From Daldinia sp. FL1419 (Eukaryota > Ascomycota > Sordariomycetes > Xylariales > Hypoxylaceae), in NCBI GenBank assembly GCA_025201765.1, contig MU623526.1:1-52832 (forward strand): 52,832 bases of DNA. Direction: 5' to 3'. Numbering within the stretch: position 1 is the first letter of the stretch; each line of letters begins with the position of its first letter. The position numbers were made by a program, and so were the translations under genes. Shown piece after piece: positions 34,931 to 46,586 of this stretch. The notes under the pieces are model-generated. The model was not told where the DNA came from. It worked only from the letters and a program-made list of their open reading frames with translations, and did no database searches.

Positions 34931-36309
34931 ATGGCTTCCAATGATCCTACTGCCAATGGCAGCTCCGTTGACACTTTGAAAGGCAGTAAGGTAAGTTGTA
35001 TATCTATTCCCCATTTCTCCCCATTTCTCCCCATTCCACCCCGCGCTCCCAGTGAACACCTAGCTAACTGACTTATCGTGTACAGTAATCCCACAATATC
35101 TACCTAGCTATCTTTCCTTGCTCGGCTCCGTCGGCCCCGTCGGTCCGTTTTATATCATAGCAACTAACGCTTATTGACGTAGATGCTAAGGCTGCCTACA
35201 ACCAGATCGCCGGCGGTATGTAAATCATTATTCTCAATTTATACTCATCTTTATTATTATTATTATACGGAAGCAATATCATGGCTAACAATGACATCTT
35301 AGGCCCTGTGGCCCAGAACGTCAGGGACCAGAGTGCGAAGACATCTGCCGAGTTTTCTAACCTAGCCAATGCCCGGCAAACACCTTCGCAGCCCGCTGCT
35401 ACCGGCCAACCTTTGACCCCTTATCATTCGTTCTTCTCCGAGCTCTTGTCGTGGAACAACCCTCGTAAGTTCTAGACCGCTCCCCTTCTTATCGGACCAT
35501 TCAAGTACTAATAAGCCTTTTGTAGGAGCTTCCGCCATTGCCTACGCTTCCGTCGTCTCGGCGATCTTCGTCGCTAGGTACCTCGACGTCGTCCGATACA
35601 CCTTCAAGCTCTCATACATGGCCTTGGCCGTCACTATCCTTGCTGAAGTTGCTGGAAAGGCCGTACTTGGCAACGGCCTTACTACCCAGTTCCGACCCCG
35701 CAAGTACTACACCATCCCCCGAGAGACGCTTGACTCTTTGATTGGCGACGCTCACGAGCTCCTCAACTTCTTCGTTATCGAGTCTCAGCGAATCCTGTTT
35801 GCCGAAAATGTCACCGCCTCGGCTGTTGTATGTATAACCTATAAGCACCAAGTTCGTTGTAACAAGTCTTGCTAATATGATAGCAGGCCGCCGTTGGAGC
35901 GTTCCTTTCTTACTACTTGGTTAAGATTGTCCCTTACTGGGGTCTTGCCTTGATTTCCACCACGCTTCTCTTCTTCGTGCCCCTAATCTACTCAACCAAC
36001 CAGGAGCTCATTGACCACTACCTTAAGCAGGCTTCTGATGTAGTCAACAGCCAAACCGAGCAGCTCCGTGAAGTTGCCAGCAAGCACACCTCTCAGGCGA
36101 CTGAGATTACCAAGCAGTACATGGGTGACTACACTGCCAAGGCCCAGCAGATACTTCACGGCCGAACCGAGCCTGCGAAGCCCACTCCTCAGACTAACCT
36201 CAAGGACTCCGACTTCCCCCAGGCACCCAAGGAGGCCTTCCAGAACAAGAAAGAGGAGTCTTCTGAGGAAGAGTCTGAGGAGGAGAGGGAGCCCTTGATC
36301 AAAGCTTAG
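34931..36309 (+). CDS. RTN1: reticulon-like ER-shaping protein
   Basis: Five exons (34931-34985, 35183-35215, 35303-35464, 35526-35827, 35887-36309) encode 324 residues. The start is in a strong context (CACCATGGC). The reticulon homology domain begins at PYHSFFSELLSWNNPRAS (about residue 70). It has two long hydrophobic hairpins, AIAYASVVSAIFVARYLDVV...YMALAVTILAEVAGKAV and AAVGAFLSYYLVKIVPYWGLALISTTLLF, separated by a hydrophilic loop with RPRKYYTIPRETLD. These hairpins wedge into the ER membrane and stabilise tubules. After the domain come an amphipathic region (HYLKQASDVVNSQTEQLREVA) and an acidic Glu/Ser tail ending EREPLIKA. A tandem TAGCAG acceptor precedes exon 5. Convergent with TOP2. 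Confidence 0.94.
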
Positions 36310-37818
36310 GCGAGATCTAGGCAACGCAACCGATGGGCGGAAACCCCCCTTCCTAGATACGTAATTTGTTACCCGCCTCTATTTCGAAGATCCGACTGGC
36401 ACGGCATGGCGACCTTGATATGACTCACGGTATAGAAAGACATGAGACATTAAGGAATTCTTTTTTTTTCCAAACCTTCCTGGATGGGGACGAAGTAGTT
36501 TATTTCCGCCTACGACTTTCCTTTGACAAATACAATAAATGGGCCGCCCTGGGCGGGGAATCGGTTCTGGCGTGGGGTTAACGGGTTCACTTGTACCTTA
36601 ACAAATTGGTTTTTTTTTTCTCTCTTCCGACATTGGCAAATTCTCTTGCGACGATTAAGCAGTCCGGTTCACGCCTGACAAGTCGATACTGCATTCAACC
36701 ATACATACAGAACATACTGGCAAAGCAAACGGAAATATTGAACTGTGGTAGGCGTTGGAGTGGTGTTGTTGATGCGACGGATATGGGCGGTAGATGGCGG
36801 TGGATGAATGAGACAAACGAGAACGATATGGCCAAGAGGAAGTGAAGTGATGAAGTTGGGGGAGGGAGAAACGAAATGAGAATGGCTTTTGCAGCAGCAG
36901 TAGTACCATCGATGAATGTTTGTTAATTTACCTACGTGAGTGCCGGGGAATTACGATGGGTACGTATGAATCTGGAGTGTGTGGTGAGCGCAGGGGAGTG
37001 AGGAAAGTTGAGCTCAGTAAGATAGTAATTTCGACTATTTCCATTTCCAAATCCCTTTCCGGGCTTGAGGGCGTATCTATGTGATATGTTGTACATATCC
37101 CAACGTCTCCTCTGCTCGTTAAAATCCTCGTGACGTTGTTAGTAGGAATAAACTTACCCCTTATTGGCACCCTTGTGAGCGTGTTGTATATGCACACGTG
37201 GCCATATGCGAGTTCTCAGCCCAACGGCTCGGCGCCGTCGAATTAGCAGCAGGGAGAAAGCTTAGGTACCTACCTAATCCGCGTGGATCTTGCATTGCTA
37301 TCTTGAGGTGCTTGGAAATTGGTCAATAGGAGAAAAGTAGTCGGCGAACCAACCAATCGTGCAAATTTTTATTTTTTCCAGTTGAAGTTTCCAAGTACAT
37401 ACTAGTTATGGTTAGTTATTAAGCATACGTACTTACTTTGAATACGTAGCCGTAGTATTTACGATGGTAGATGCAAATACACTTCAAAGGATAGCATATT
37501 TATAATATCAAGTGGCCATTTCCTATTTAGTTGTCATATGGTGTACTGTATATCAGGAAAGACGAACAAAAAACAACAATTAGCGACCAAGTAGTCAGAT
37601 AAAACCACCAACGCCTCGTGATTAATCGTTAACCCCAGTCCTTTGTCCTCTCCTTCCGCCTGACCACCAAAAAGGTATGGATACCACGCCGCACCTTCCA
37701 TCTTCTTCCACACCAACATGAAAATAATTAAATTTTCTCGAGTTTACAAGGCTCATGTTGCGACTAGAAGCATTCCGATTCACGAGCGTGCCCAAGTCTA
37801 GCTACCCGACCACCATGA
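36310..37818. other. intergenic region between convergent RTN1 and TOP2
   Basis: No gene recognised. It should contain the 3' untranslated regions of both genes. T-runs lie at about 36461-36469 and 36610-36619 and a TAGGTACCTACC word at 37264-37275. Confidence 0.5.
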
Positions 37819-40800
37819 TCACTCGCTATCATCCATGGCAAACGCATCGCTCTGATCGTCGTCGTCGTCGTCGTCGTCGTTGGCCAACTGTACGTCATCC
37901 TCATCTTCATCGTCATCACTATCAATGACATAGACTGGCTTCGACTTGGTTGCAGCAGCTCGGCCGGGTCTACCACGAGCCGCAGGTCTCGGCGGGGGGG
38001 AAGATGCTTCGGCCATTTCGACGTCGTCTTCGTCATCATCCATGTCGAAGGCATCCTTCTTTGGCTTTGCTTTTTCCTTTTTAGCGGCATAGGCTTTGGC
38101 CGCTGACAAGGGCACAGCCTTAGACGCCGGTGCTCTCTTCGCAGGTGCATCTTCCTTGCCCTTAGTCTTGGCCCCAGCGGGTCGACCACGAGACTTCTTA
38201 GCTGCTTGCTCGTTCGTGCCAGCAGCGGTGGTTGCCGATTTTGGCTTGGGCTTAGGCTTAGGCTCATCCTTTGAAGGCTTTGCCTTGCTCGAGGCTTTAG
38301 AAACAGAAGGCAGATCATCGTCCGAGAGGAAGCTGTCTAGCTCGTCTTCGCGGGGATTCTTGAAGGGCGACGCTTTGGCCAACATCTCATAGTTGGTGTC
38401 GTCGTGATCGTCCAGATCTAAAGCCTTCGAAGGCTTACTCCTAACCTTTAAGCTAGTACTGTTACCGCTGCTGCTATCCGGTCTAGACATGGAAAACAGA
38501 CTAAGTCGGCCAGTCTTATTCTCGGATGTACTGGCATTATTATTCGTAATACCCTTTACCAGATCGCCAACATCACCAAGCATCTTGTCATCATCGCTTT
38601 CTGATTCATCGTCATCTACGACGAACTTCTTGGCTTTCGAAGCTGCGGCACGTTTTGTTCGAGGTGCTGGTTGCATCTCCACATCCGAATCCTCGGATAC
38701 TGCCTTCTCCTTTTTCATCGGGTTCTTTAGCTTAGCAAAGTCGTCATCCGAAAATGGATCCGAATCCGAATCTACACCGCCGCCACTTATCTTATCCTTC
38801 TTAGTACCGCCATTGAACATGGCCGCAAAACGTTGGACAGACTTTTCTTTTTCTTTGGGCGGTTCCTTTGGTTTGGCTGCAGCTTTAGGACCAGGCTTCG
38901 ACTTGGCTGCCGGGGCCCAGTCGTCTTCCTCATCCTTTACCTTACGACCCCGTCCGGCGCCGCCACCAGCACCAATCTTCTTTGAAGTGCGGCGACCCTT
39001 TCTACGGATACCAGTGGTTATTTCCTGTTCGAGACGCATTTGAGCCTCCCACACTTCTTCAAAGTCTTCCAAATCTTTGCACCAAAGATCCTTCTCACTA
39101 AGTGCGTCGAGCGCGTCTCGCTCGGCTTTCTTCTTGGTAATTTGATCCTTGAGACGGTCGAGTCGCTCTTGGGTAAATGACCAGATCGCCATCTATAGCT
39201 CGTTAGGAACGACACTCGTATAAGGTATGTGTATAAACTTACGGAAAGAAGATAGTCGTAACCATTTGCGGAGGTATCATTGTCATCGGCCGATTCCTCC
39301 TCGTTATTCTCCTCCTCTTCTTCCACTTCCGACTTGGTCTTGGCCTCTTGTCCTTTAGCAAAGGATTCGTATTTCCGCTCGCGAAGCTCCTCGACGATGA
39401 CTTGCTTCTTCTTCCGGGATACGACAAGCTTGCCATCCATAATCTCTTGGATGAATCTGGCCTGGTTCTTTAGCTTGCGATAATCCGCGTCGTAAACACT
39501 TAGCCAGTGCATCTAAATGATGTTAGCACAATATTCAGGTATATTTGTAGCGCCAACTTACCTTTCGCACAGAGTACATATTCATTCGGTAATTGTAAAA
39601 CTCCTCGAGAATATCTTCCACCTTTTCGTATCTGCGAATCATACCACGAGTATCGAACGCGACCAAGTTAGAAGTAGCGACTTGCTTAACCAATTTGAAT
39701 TTTTCAAGGAGACCTTCTTGTAAGGCTTGGCCCATGTGCTTATCATCCAATTGAATTTCAAAATGGACGGTGTTGTGGTCGTTGAATTCCTTGTAGTCCT
39801 TGATGAAAGAAGGGGTCTTTTCACCCCTAATTATTTCCTCCAGCTTGGCCTTGAAATCATCGGTCCACATGCGGATGGGCAATTCAGTGATGATGACCTC
39901 ATTGGGCCTCCTCTCGTCCACACTCGCGATACCGTTGAATTGGTAGCGGTTGGCTTCGGCAGGTTGTGCGGTACCCTTCCAGCCTCTAAACCAAGGAGTC
40001 ATCGTTTCAAAAGGCTTTTCGTCTTCGCCGTCCAAGCGTCCCATACGTCGCTTAATGTTGCGAATAATATCAAGCGGGTGATAATTAGGAATTGACGTAC
40101 TCCAACCGGTACCAATACCGTCCGCGCCATTTACCAAAATCATAGGGATGACAGGTACGTACACCTTGGGTTCAATCCTTTTCCCGTCTTCAACTTGATA
40201 TTCAAGTCTGGGTTCATCCAGAGGCGAAAATACACGACGGGCGAAAGGAGAGAGCCGAGTATGGATATAACGAGGGCTGGCAGCATCCGAACCACCCTGA
40301 AGTCGCGATCCAAAATTACCACTGGGTTCGAGACAGTTGACATTGTTGGAGCCGACAAAGTTTTGCGCCAAGCCGATGATAGTTTGGTGCAAAGATATTT
40401 CACCATGGTGGTATGATGTTTGCTCGGACACGTAACCAGCCAACTCGACGACCTTTTTGTCTTTTGTCAAGTTTCGCTTTAGACAGGCGTAGATAACCTT
40501 GCGCTGACCAGGTTTCAAACCGTCAATAACGGAAGGAATAGATCGCATATTGTCCGCCATACTGAACAGAATTAACTCCTTGTTAACAAAGTCGTCGTAT
40601 GTGACCTGCTTGATAGCGTGGTCGAGGTAAGTTCCCGGTACAAAGTTACCGAGCCATTCTTTACGGGCATCTGCCTTCTTCTTGGAAAAGGCGAGTTCAA
40701 TCAGATCGGCTTCTTGAGGACGCATCACGTCGAATGTTTTCAAGTGGGTATCGAGGTCTTGGAAATAAACCTGGGCGTCATTGTTGTCACTGGTACCCAA

Positions 40801-43063
40801 ACCCTTGTAGTACTTAGACTCCCACCGTTTCAACTCATTCTTGTGCTGTTCTTTCCATTCCTCGTATTGAGGTTGGGTAAAGAATGACTTCAATCTCTGG
40901 GGCTTCTTGGGGTTTGATCCTTGCCAGACCTTGACGATGGGCGTGATGAATTCCTGGAAGAAGCCAGGAATCTTGAGGAGGGAGGGATACTGGACTTGGA
41001 GGAAATTGATCAGAAGACCTTTGATATGGCTACCATCGTGATCCTGATCGGCCATGATCATGAGATGTCCGTACCGAAGGGATTTGGTATCGGTATAAAC
41101 AGTTTTGTGCTTCAGTCCAAGAAACTGTTTGATATTTTGAATTTCCTGGTTCTTCATGATCTGGTCGATGGAAGCATCGCGGACGTTCAACATCTTACCA
41201 CGAAGGGGGAAAACACCAATCTTGTCGGGATCGAGGATGGCACGACCAGCTACAGCTAAACTCTTGGCGGAATCACCTTCAGTCAAGATCAGAGTACATT
41301 GCCAACCATGCTTTGTACCCGCTAAGTTGGCATCGACAAGTTTGGCATTGCTGATTCTTGATCGTTTGTTGCCGTCACTCTTGGCGAGCATCTTGTCAGC
41401 CTTTGCTTCCGCAAACTGGATAATGTTATTAATTGCATCCGTCTGACCGATTTTCTTGAGGAATCCTTCCGTCAGAACACATTTGCTTCCAAACTGGCTG
41501 AGCTTAGTAGTCATCTGCTCTTTAGTTTGCGAAGTGAAAGCCGGGTTGGTAATTAGGCAGTTGACGAAGATGAATATATGGTTACGGATATGGTTGGCTT
41601 TTAGCGCGTGACCCTTCTTCTTCTTGTTCAGTGTCTTGAGGAGTGAGTCGCAAATTTGGTCGGCAATGTAATTGACATGGGTACCACCCGAGGTAGTAGC
41701 AATAGAGTTTACAAATGAGACCTGTTGGAAAGAACCGTCCGAGACCGCAAATGCAATCTCCCACCGAGCATGGGCTTTGTTGTCCTCAAGGATGACCGTA
41801 GCGGTGGGTTCGCTACCCTCTTCAGCACCCCGCTCGAGAGCGATAGCCTTGGCATACATTTCGCAGTACTTCTTGAAGTCTAGCTTTATGTGATTGTCGT
41901 TCAGGTAGACTTTGACACCGCGCACGGTGCCGGCCATATCATAGACTCGACGGTAGAGTAGCGACTCAAGATCATCGTCGATACCCTCAGGCATGCCAAA
42001 CCTATTCCAATCTGGCTTGAAGGTGACGCGGACGAAGTCGCTAGATTTGCTGCTCGATATCTTCGCCTTGTCCATCTTGCCCATGTTGTCCCTCCATGTT
42101 TGTTTGTATCGCTTTCCATTCTTAGAGTCTTGACACTCCAGGGTGAACTCGGTACTGAAGACGTTGCAAAGTTTGGCACCGTAACCGTTTCGACCACCTA
42201 CGGTCTTTTTCTCGTCATCGTCGAAATTGGAACCAGCAAGGAGGTGTCCAAAAACCAGTTCTGGGATATAAACCTTTTCCTTGTCGTGAATCTCCACTGG
42301 AATACCTTTTCCGTTATTCTCAACCGTGATCTGACCTTCTTCGCGATTAATAGTCACTTTCATGTACGTCATGCCCGGGTCTCGCTGTTTATTATCCGCG
42401 GCGTTGACGAGAATTTCGTCGAAGATTTTGTAAAGACCAGGCACGAAGCCGACCTTGGGCCGTAATTCCATCTGGCTGGTCTCCTTATTGAACACCCACA
42501 TCTGCTGCTCGGTGCGTTCGACAGAGCCAATATACGTATCAGGTCGCTTGATAATGTGCTCAAGTTGAGTCAACTTCTGGTACATCTCCGTAGCCGTCTT
42601 CTTGGATGGCTTCGAGTCATCGAGCGCCATACTATCGTTCTCGATCTCGCCTAAGGGTGGACCACTAGACTTCTTGGCAGCAGGCGCCTTCTTCTGCTTC
42701 TTTGCACTCGGCGGCGTGTTGGAGAAGCCCGAAATATCGTCATCGCCGTCGTCGTCGCTATCAGGCTTTGAGCGTTTCTTAGGAGCAGTCTTAGTCGCCT
42801 TTAGGGTTGTCTGAACCATTTTCTTTGACGTAACCTTGGCGACTGGTTTTGCTGCCACCTTCTTCGCAGGGGCTTTGGCTTTGGGTTTCTGTGACAATAC
42901 AATTGTTAGCATCGCAATAAAACTGAATAATAAACAAAGTTATTTCGGTACGCGAAAAAAAAAAAATTTTAATTTTCATTATTCTTACCACTTCTGGAGA
43001 GTAGCCCTCCGACTCGTTATCGAAGTTGTCAAAGACTGAGTCCTCCATGATATCGGAATCCAT
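37819..43063 (-). CDS. TOP2: DNA topoisomerase II
   Basis: Four exons (43063-42989, 42888-39562, 39512-39243, 39192-37819) encode 1681 residues. An acidic start (MDSDIMEDSVFDNF) and a Lys/Ala-rich linker precede the GHKL ATPase domain, with EILVNAADNKQRD, NNGKGIPVEIH and GGRNGYGAKLCN. The Toprim region has EGDSAKSLAVAGR (Glu about 562), PLRGKMLNVRDAS and DQDHDGSHIKG for metal binding. The breakage-reunion domain carries the catalytic tyrosine in SPRYIHTRLSP (Tyr 899). The C-terminal part is long, charged and disordered, with an Asp-only stretch near the end, as usual for nuclear topoisomerase II tails carrying localisation and phosphorylation sites. The enzyme passes one duplex through another, decatenating sister chromatids. 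All three introns (100, 49 and 50 nt) preserve frame. It is the largest gene here. Confidence 0.98.
37858..37878 (+). repeat. GTC trinucleotide microsatellite in the TOP2 tail
   Basis: Seven perfect GTC units (GAC on the coding strand) encode most of an eight-aspartate run close to the C terminus of topoisomerase II. Length polymorphism would change only the acidic tail. Confidence 0.85.
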
Positions 43064-43508
43064 ATTGGATCTGTTTGCGGTACGTTCACACGCGACGTGA
43101 ACGAGGATCAGGATTTACCCGACGCCGGTAAAGTATAAAATGAGCGCCGCAATTGACCAGCACTGCGCAGAGATATCATAAAAATTAAAGAACGTTAGAG
43201 GAAAACTATCACAAGAAAAACCAGTTGTTTTGGAAAATTTTCTCCTTTTGTGATGAGAGAGGGGGTTTGTTACAGGGAGAAGAAAACCTTCGTCCTAGGT
43301 GGTTGTCGTGTTATTGCATGTAAACAATTTATTTTATTTGATAACTCGCAGTCGCGTCCCTTGAAGAAGTGGGGCTACAGTTATAAGCTAGCGATATAAT
43401 CTTCATGCGGTGGGCGCACTAGAGCACATGTGCACGTTTAGAAACAAAATTTATGCACATACTATGTATTGACATGTTGTAATATTTACCTACCTACCCA
43501 GACCGTTG

Positions 43509-43514
43509 ACGCGT
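43509..43514. promoter_or_regulatory. ACGCGT (MCB-like) site upstream of TOP2
   Basis: The palindromic hexamer ACGCGT is the core of MBF-bound MluI cell-cycle boxes in yeasts. It sits about 445 bp upstream of the TOP2 start, and a partial ACGCG core lies 27 bp upstream of the start. A six-base match alone is weak evidence. Confidence 0.3.
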
Positions 43515-45927
43515 CTAGCATGGCTAAACATCGGCAACTCAGGGGAAGTAGGTACCCATCTGAAGATACATGTAGCAAACGCTATCTTCACAAGCCACAT
43601 GCCCGTAGAACTAATTAGCTTAGCCACAGTACGTTCATATCAGAATTCACAAGGTACCTATCTACATACCTACTTACACGTAACATATCGGTCATGGTGT
43701 TTTCAAAGTACATGTATTCATCTACATTGTACTCAATACCTATTAGGACATCGTACCTATCAGCCCGACGTCTACCATCTGTACATGAACCTCGACCGGA
43801 CGATCAGTTCGGTCAAATGCTTAATGATCAAAGCCCATGAGACTTTGCCATCTAAAACCTCATACGTACGATGGAGGGCAGAAGATGCCCACGTTGAACT
43901 CGGGTAATCTCTTTCTTACAGCTCCCCGTCCTACCAGAGCACATGGCTTAATCCAAGGGGGATTTGCCTCAGGAAGAAGTAACGACAAGCAATTGGTGCG
44001 TTATTCTCCGGTCGTGCATGCGTCGTGTGATTCCACTTAGCAATGTTTCCCAAAATGTAACGAGACGTAAATTTCCCGAAGTCGATCTGTACGTTCCCGT
44101 AGCTTACCTTACATTACATGCCTTCAGGTTAAGCACTTCCAAGGTTGTTACGAAAGGTGCAAATGTGTAGAAAGTCACACCAGACGCATGGGTATCGCGG
44201 ACCGCTTTCTTCTGCCTACCTGCCCACACGCCGTATCACAGCAGAAACAGTAATGGCAATCATCGTTTGAATCTCTTCTTGCCCGAACCGGCCTTGAGGA
44301 GCCTCAAGCTTACCTCTTTTAGGAAGTACCACAGGCTAGAAATTCGACGAGGCCGGATCGTTTAGTCCATGCCATCTGCCTTCTTTGCCGCCGGTTCTAC
44401 CCTCCGCGTCTATTCAAGTGACCTATAATCATAGCCAGGATACCCTTTCCACGATCCCGTCTACCGGAACCAGTGGGGCACTCCCAACCCTGGCATGGCC
44501 TTTCGACGGCACAAGACTATTCTCAAGAGTGATTATAAAAGCTACCAAGTTATCCATTTTGCTAGGTAGATGGTCAGTTTTACTTGTCTGCTCACCCTTG
44601 CTCGATATCATTGCTGTTAGGGGTCTTCTATAACACACCATCTACTCACTACATCTGTTTGTCCGGATTCGCATTTGCGATCGTGCAATCTGCTTGGTAC
44701 TGTATAGTCTGGTAGCATAGCGGAAAGCCGCAGGCTCCAGTGCAGTCAGAACCACAACTTGCTAAGAGACAGGTCCAGGGGGGGCTATGACTCGAGCCTT
44801 AGGCGTCCCACAAACGTAGCCTACCGACGGCTCAGCTACTACTGGGCTTTCCGGGTGTGCTCGTAAGGTGAACAGGTAGTAGCGAGCCGGCCTGGTCTGC
44901 GATCGGGGATTAAGAGAAGAGGGGTAACTAATTCTTGGGCTCTCTTGTCAAGTCGTCCAGGTGCGCCGTAATCATCTTTCAAGTCCACTCATCCAACAAA
45001 GTGTCTCTTCCGGCGAAAACTTGCCACACGTATTCCGGTTACGCAAGAGCCCCTACGGCCAATGTGTTGATCTCTATTGAATAGACTATTAACGACACGG
45101 CCCATCCATTTATACCTCAATGGAGCCATATTAATATGGGCTCCGCCTCTGTGTCGCCCTTGGACGTATATTATTACCCATAGATGGCCTAGTTCTCGTA
45201 GATAATATAAACAGCACGTAGTGGTAGCTACAATCTCCACATTCACGACACTTATTGCCGACGGGAAGCCCCTTGTGGTGCTTCAGTTGGCTTCTGGAAA
45301 TGCCCAGGGAATTCTTTCAGCCGAGAGAAAGAGGTCCCTACGTGGTTCCCGGCTAGGTACAGAGCTCTCCGCCAAGTCGCCTTTGCGGCGGTCAAGCCCA
45401 AAACTTATCTTCGCTCTGTGTCTTAAATAGAGAAGAACAGCAAAGAATGGCGTGGGTGGCATGTTCCTCCGTGACGTCCTAGGTCTACCCTCATACAAGA
45501 TGGGAGGCACTGGGTACACGTGTGTCGAGTCTAGCAATCGTTGTCTAGGGTTCAATATGCTTATCACTGGCCTTCTCTTTGTTCTTCCCTCTTGAGAAAC
45601 CGCCTGGCCCTTGTAGCTTGGACGGCACTATCTGCAGCTTCCCGTGAGGTTGCTTTCTGTCAAAACTCTCATATGGGTTCCCAAACAAGCCTGGTCCTTG
45701 TTTGGGGTCTCTGTGCTGGAGTATTTGCTGTGTCAAACTCATTTGCTGTCTTTACCTACAGGTCCGGTGCGTCATGCGGTCGCCTGTGGTCGCCCCTTTT
45801 GGTCCGGAGTCAGAACTGGTGATATGGCTAGGTATTGAAACCTACCTTACCTCGATGCTGTCCTATAATCCACGGATCGACGTGATACATCTGGTACTGC
45901 CTGGGACTATCTCGTCGGTAAGGCTCC

Positions 45928-45997
45928 GGAATCGAACCCATCATTCTGGTCTTTAACCCCCTCCCCCGAAACTAATCGCAGCTACCACGCTGCACTA
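45928..45997 (-). other. tRNA-like Pol III box A/box B element (possible tRNA pseudogene or SINE head)
   Basis: On the minus strand TAGTGCAGCGTGG (45997-45985) resembles an A box and GGTTCGATTCC (45938-45928) exactly fits the B-box consensus, about 46 nt apart. GCAGC and GCTGC can form a D-arm-like stem, and GGTA at 46000-45997 can pair with TACC at the far end. The T-arm and acceptor stems contain mismatches, so this is not an intact tRNA gene. Confidence 0.35.
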
Positions 45998-46586
45998 CCA
46001 ATAAACAGTCTCCTGTAGTCCCCATTTTAAACCATCCCGGATCCGCCCTCGTTCATACGTACAAGGTAAATTGGGGCCGCTTCACTTGCCCTCTTCTTCG
46101 CGTGGCCTTCCCTCTCGTCATCTCTCATTCTGGTGGCTTTAACCTCGATCTCCTAAGGAGCGGTGGGTATACACAAACGAGCTCCTCTGCTCTCACAGGT
46201 CGATTCCAAGACATCTTTAACAAAGAAAGCTGCGCCGAATACCACGATCACCAAGGAAGCACCGGACACCGCTCAAGTGCTCTGCAGAGAGCTGCATGGC
46301 TGGGTACAGTTTAAAAAAAAGGAAGCAATCTCGGCCCCCTTGTACCAGCATGGGCTCGCCTTCTCGCGAGGGCGTGCTTCAATAGTTCGTCTGTTTGTCA
46401 AGTTCAAAAGGACTTGGTTTCCTCTCCCTCCTTTCTGACCTGCTGCTGCAAGCACTGTCTGTCTTGAGTCCCCTTTTCCGGTTCCTCCAACGGACCCTTT
46501 TCGTAGATAAACCACCCGCAACTTTGCTTGCGCCAGTACTTTCCATCCGTATTCGAGACATATTGTCCCCACTGCTACTCACCGCC

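Larger units (their letters stand above)
43064..46586. other. 3.5-kb divergent intergenic region, TOP2 / KilA-N gene
   Basis: No protein gene recognised; open frames at 43506-43907 and 45541-45822 lack domains or plausible composition. Close to TOP2 are an ACGCG core at 43090-43094 and a perfect ACGCGT at 43509-43514, resembling fungal MCB cell-cycle elements. A tRNA-promoter-like element lies at 45928-45997 (minus). The segment 46050-46586 is pyrimidine-rich and probably the leader of the KilA-N gene, with one upstream ATG frame at 46296-46385. Confidence 0.5.

Noticed and set aside
35281..35475. Apparent start codon and frame within RTN1
   Set aside because: The ATG lies inside intron 2; the reticulon frame continues from exon 2 through the acceptor at 35302/35303.
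37764..38318. Second minus-strand frame overlapping the TOP2 3' end
   Set aside because: Out-of-frame shadow of the same low-complexity sequence, giving an Arg/Pro/Thr-rich product with no domain.
38489..39043. Long plus-strand open frame opposite the TOP2 C-terminal coding region
   Set aside because: It is antisense to Lys/Asp/Ser-rich codons of TOP2, and its composition is the mirror of that bias. The TOP2 frame has full family support.
43506..43907. 133-codon plus-strand open frame upstream of TOP2
   Set aside because: No recognisable domain or repeat, it lies in DNA rich in TACCTA words, and it looks like random open sequence.
45541..45822. 93-codon plus-strand frame with hydrophobic residues
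   Set aside because: No convincing start context or family, and overlapping frames on both strands are equally open, which suggests chance.
45910..46000. Intact tRNA gene
   Set aside because: Box A and B are present, but the acceptor and T-arm stems have mismatches and the anticodon arm does not fold. It is kept only as a tRNA-like element.
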